From contig JALSTJ010000377.1 in the NCBI GenBank assembly GCA_026983815.1, positions 1 to 8,012 on the forward strand: DNA of 8,012 nucleotides. Reading direction: 5' to 3'. The DNA comes from Flavobacteriales bacterium. GTDB taxonomy: Bacteria > Bacteroidota > Bacteroidia > Flavobacteriales > Flavobacteriaceae. Position 1 is the first letter of the stretch; the number at the start of each line of letters is the position of its first letter. Made by a program: the position numbers and the translations under genes. Under the pieces are notes generated by a model. That model was not told where the DNA came from and made no database searches. It saw only the letters and a program-made list of their open reading frames with translations. Shown piece by piece: positions 6,142 through 8,012 of this stretch.

Positions 6142-6584
6142 AAAAACTATTCTTTATTTATTTATTAATAGGACTTACCGCTTGTCAAAATACCGAAAAA
6201 CCTAAAGATATTTTGGATAAAGACACCTATAAAAAAATCATGAAAGATTTAATTATAGCTAAAAAAACACAAGAAGTATTAAAACATAAAGACACGTCAA
6301 TCCATCCGGTATTATTGGTTTACAAAACCTATAAAGTGGATAGTATAATACTAAAAAAAAGCACAGATTATTACAGTAAAGATCCTGCTTTTTTTAAAGA
6401 AATCTATGCTGAAATTCTGAACGAACTCAAACACAAAAAAGACAGTCTAACCAAGATTATTGATAGTCTGCACAAACCCGGAATTATTCAAAAAAGCAGA
6501 AAAAAGAAATTAAAATCGGATAGTATACGGATAAAAAAACCGATTGAATTACTAAAAAAGATTGGGAAATTAAAAAAACATTAA
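6138..6584 (+). CDS. DUF4296-like lipoprotein of unknown function
   Basis: The 148-residue protein starts with a lipoprotein signal: MKKLFFIYLLIGLTAC, lipobox LTAC, lipidated Cys16. The mature part is helical and very Lys-rich. Residues about 22-115 (DTYKKIMKDLIIAKK, then VYKTYKVDSIILKKSTDYYSKD at 56-77 and FFKEIYAEILNELKHKKDSL) carry the pattern of DUF4296: a Tyr-x-Val-Asp-Ser, then Ser-x-x-Tyr-Tyr, then an Ile-Tyr helix. That family is common in Bacteroidota and has no known function. The basic tail (about 120-148) looks disordered. I chose ATG 6138 rather than the in-frame ATG at 6093, because the longer form would put 15 residues before the signal sequence and bury the start in the GT2 gene. 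ATG 6138-6140 overlaps the GT2 stop 6139-6141, so translation is coupled and a role linked to the polyprenol-phosphate sugar step is plausible. No export signal of the surface-lipoprotein type (K/D/E just after Cys) is evident. Confidence 0.85.
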   Translation: MKKLFFIYLLIGLTACQNTEKPKDILDKDTYKKIMKDLIIAKKTQEVLKHKDTSIHPVLLVYKTYKVDSIILKKSTDYYSKDPAFFKEIYAEILNELKHKKDSLTKIIDSLHKPGIIQKSRKKKLKSDSIRIKKPIELLKKIGKLKKH

Positions 6585-6598
6585 ATTTTTCGAAAAAA
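6585..6598. other. 14-base gap between convergent genes, no true terminator
   Basis: The DUF4296 gene (plus) and the barrel gene (minus) converge here. TTTTTCGAAAAA (6586-6597) is a perfect palindrome but A/T-only apart from the central CG, so it is too weak and has no room for a loop. Either transcript would have to read into the other gene or end by other means. Confidence 0.5.
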
Positions 6599-7102
6599 CT
6601 AAAAATAAATACGCACATAAGGAATTAATGCTTCTTTATAAATGCTTTTTTCCGAATGTAAAAAATCAAATTTAAAACCTACTGCAAAATTTTTACTATA
6701 GTATCCAACCCCACCAAATAAAGCAGGAGACCAATATTTATTTTTGACAGAATTATAGATTTCATCGATGTGCAATATTTCATATTCACTCGAAATTTCC
6801 AGATGTGAAACCGGATAATATAAAGCCAAGGCATTTCCTCCATACATATTTCGACTAAATCTAACAGCATAATAATCCCGATTGGATTTTGCATAAGAAT
6901 ATTGAACAGCCGTTCCTATTTTAAATTTTGGACTCACATGATACAAAATACCGGGTTGCACACTGAATGAAAAAAATTCTGAATTGATAGACAATCCGAA
7001 GCCCCCGAAAAATTGAATATTTTTATTTCGGGATTGAGCTTGTATATTATTTGTGAAAGATACAATAAATAAGAACAAAAATATTTTATAAAAAGTTTTC
7101 AT
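6599..7102 (-). CDS. Small predicted outer-membrane beta-barrel protein
   Basis: The 167-residue protein has a signal peptide (MKTFYKIFLFLFIVSFTNNIQA, cleavage likely before Gln23). The mature part of about 145 residues is a run of short amphipathic strands with Gly and aromatic girdles: IQFFGGFGLSI (29-39), FFSFSVQPGILYHV (43-56), FKIGTAVQYSYA (60-71), GNALALYYPV (89-98), LEISSEYEIL (101-110), SPALFGGVGYYS (125-136), FAVGFKFDFLHS (139-150), and the last strand LIPYVRIYF ending in Phe (159-167). Eight strands and a terminal aromatic residue are typical of an OmpX/OmpW-size barrel of the outer membrane. There is no enzyme motif and the family cannot be named. It stands alone on its strand, with a candidate promoter at 7190-7197. 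Confidence 0.78.
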   Translation of the reverse strand: MKTFYKIFLFLFIVSFTNNIQAQSRNKNIQFFGGFGLSINSEFFSFSVQPGILYHVSPKFKIGTAVQYSYAKSNRDYYAVRFSRNMYGGNALALYYPVSHLEISSEYEILHIDEIYNSVKNKYWSPALFGGVGYYSKNFAVGFKFDFLHSEKSIYKEALIPYVRIYF

Positions 7103-7189
7103 AATTTTTTTTTGCTAATTTAGATAAATTCATTGAAATGCTCACCAATGAAAAAATATTCTCAGTATTAATAGGATTTTTTAATAAAA

Positions 7190-7197
7190 CAAAGGTA
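7190..7197 (-). promoter_or_regulatory. Consensus -7 element TACCTTTG for the barrel gene
   Basis: The minus strand reads TACCTTTG, a perfect TAnnTTTG match. A transcript from it would start near 7185 and give a leader of about 80 bases before the ATG at 7102. No TTG lies at -33 spacing. A second, poorer match on the same strand (TAAATTAG, 7122-7115) is nearer the gene and would give a short leader. Confidence 0.45.
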
Positions 7198-7222
7198 ATA
7201 ATCATAATTTAAATGGATTTAT

Positions 7223-7230
7223 TATCTTTA
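7223..7230 (+). promoter_or_regulatory. Weak candidate -7 element for the flippase gene
   Basis: TATCTTTA, one mismatch from TAnnTTTG, ends 16 bases before the flippase ATG (7247), the same short-leader layout as for the GT2 gene. No -33 TTG is seen. It lies back to back with the minus-strand element at 7190-7197. Confidence 0.3.
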
Positions 7231-7246
7231 TGCTTTTAAAAATAGT

Positions 7247-8012
7247 ATGTCCAAACTGGTAAAAAAATTTGCAAAAGATACGGCAATCTATGGATTAGCG
7301 GCAGTTTTACCCAAAATCATCAATGTTTTGTTGGTAAAATTGCATACCGCCGTTATTGATGATCCGGCGGCTTATTCCAATGTTTCGCAGTTTTATATTT
7401 ATGCCGTTTATTTCAATGTTTTGCTTACTTTTGGAATGGAAACCGCTTTTTTCAGGTTTTTTACCAAACTCAATCATAATCCAAAGGTCTTACAAACCGC
7501 TTTTACTTTTATATTCTTTACAAGCTTAATCTTTCTAGGTTTGTTTCTGGGTTTTTCCAACGAAATTTCCCATTTTTTGGACATCGATGAATTGTATTAT
7601 AAAATTCTGGTAATCATACTGATACTTGATACCTGGGTCGTTATTCCTTATGCTTATTTGCGGGTGCAAGGAAAATCGATAAAATTTGCAAGTTATCGCA
7701 TCATCAATGTTTTGGTTTTCGTATTGTTTAATTTGATTTTCCTCTTACTCCTTCCCTACCTCATCCGAAAACACACTTTAACCAATACTTATTTTCTGAA
7801 TTTTAACGATAATCACCAAAAAGTTGTTTATATTTTTATAGCCAATCTTATTGCCAGCGGTGTTACATTTTTGCTTTTTTTACCGGTTTTGATAAAATTC
7901 AAATTGGGAATAGACAAAAAATTATTAAAAAAAATGTTGGCTTACGGCATCCCGATTATGATTGCCGGATTGGCGTATGCCACCAACGAAAATGCCGATA
8001 AATTGTTTTTGG
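7247..8012 (+). CDS. Polysaccharide/lipid-linked oligosaccharide flippase (Wzx/MATE-like), 3' part missing
   Basis: The gene opens at ATG 7247 and stays open for 255 codons to the right edge; the family is usually 450-500 residues with 12-14 membrane helices, so about half is here. The product moves undecaprenyl-linked glycans (O-antigen, capsule or similar) across the inner membrane. The N-terminus, with FAKDTAIYGLAAVLPKIINVLL (8-29), is typical of flavobacterial oligosaccharide flippases of the MOP superfamily. Hydrophobic segments lie at about 12-33, 48-66, 84-104, 118-139, 151-173, 193-215 and 229-246, with the loop motif GMETAFFRFF (63-72) after helix 2 and NENADKLFL (247-255) at the cut, where close relatives have a charged N-E-x-A-D motif. 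No other glycan genes are adjacent on this side, so the cargo is unknown. Specific substrate is not inferable. Confidence 0.88.
   Translation, partial: MSKLVKKFAKDTAIYGLAAVLPKIINVLLVKLHTAVIDDPAAYSNVSQFYIYAVYFNVLLTFGMETAFFRFFTKLNHNPKVLQTAFTFIFFTSLIFLGLFLGFSNEISHFLDIDELYYKILVIILILDTWVVIPYAYLRVQGKSIKFASYRIINVLVFVLFNLIFLLLLPYLIRKHTLTNTYFLNFNDNHQKVVYIFIANLIASGVTFLLFLPVLIKFKLGIDKKLLKKMLAYGIPIMIAGLAYATNENADKLFL

Noticed and set aside
6586..6597. Palindrome TTTTTCGAAAAA as a two-way terminator
   Set aside because: It is nearly all A/T and self-complementary without a loop, so it would not form a stable hairpin.
6679..6894. Minus-strand open frame of 71 codons
   Set aside because: It is an alternative frame inside the barrel gene on the same strand, without a signal peptide or family features.

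Overview
The window is AT-rich (roughly one third G+C by eye) and reads as chromosomal DNA of a member of the Bacteroidota, most likely Flavobacteriia. The grounds are: TAnnTTTG-type -7 promoter elements (two perfect TACCTTTG copies), almost no Shine-Dalgarno sequences, a type IX secretion (T9SS) sorting domain on a secreted peptidase, a DUF4296-like lipoprotein joined to a polyprenol-phosphate mannosyltransferase-like gene, and proteins of flavobacterial character throughout. There is no sign of a phage, transposon, CRISPR array, tRNA or rRNA, and no gene-free stretch longer than about 150 bases.

Left part (1-1308, minus strand): aat (leucyl/phenylalanyl-tRNA--protein transferase) overlaps the start of a class III PLP aminotransferase, which runs off the left edge, by 11 bases. 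The two are probably co-transcribed.

Centre left (1426-2892, plus strand): a two-gene operon encodes a membrane-anchored OmpA/peptidoglycan-binding protein and a membrane-anchored coiled-coil protein ending in a helix-hairpin-helix module. A clear intrinsic terminator closes it. By predicted topology, one protein faces the periplasm and the other the cytoplasm.

Centre (2972-6584, plus strand): a secreted M1 zinc aminopeptidase with a T9SS tail, then recX starting at TTG three bases after the peptidase stop, then a GT2 polyprenol-phosphate sugar synthase with its own good promoter. The latter overlaps a DUF4296-like lipoprotein gene by ATGA. The lipoprotein gene faces the next gene with only 14 bases between them.

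Right part (6599-8012): a small predicted outer-membrane beta-barrel protein on the minus strand. Divergent from it is the 5' part of a polysaccharide flippase (MATE/Wzx-like) gene that is cut by the right edge. The GT2 enzyme, the lipoprotein, the barrel and the flippase all fit envelope building, but a shared pathway is inference.

Overall this is ordinary housekeeping and envelope gene content. The points most worth a second look are the OmpA + HHH membrane pair, the altered glycine loop in Aat, the forced TTG start of recX, and the GT2/DUF4296 coupling. No new system stands out.
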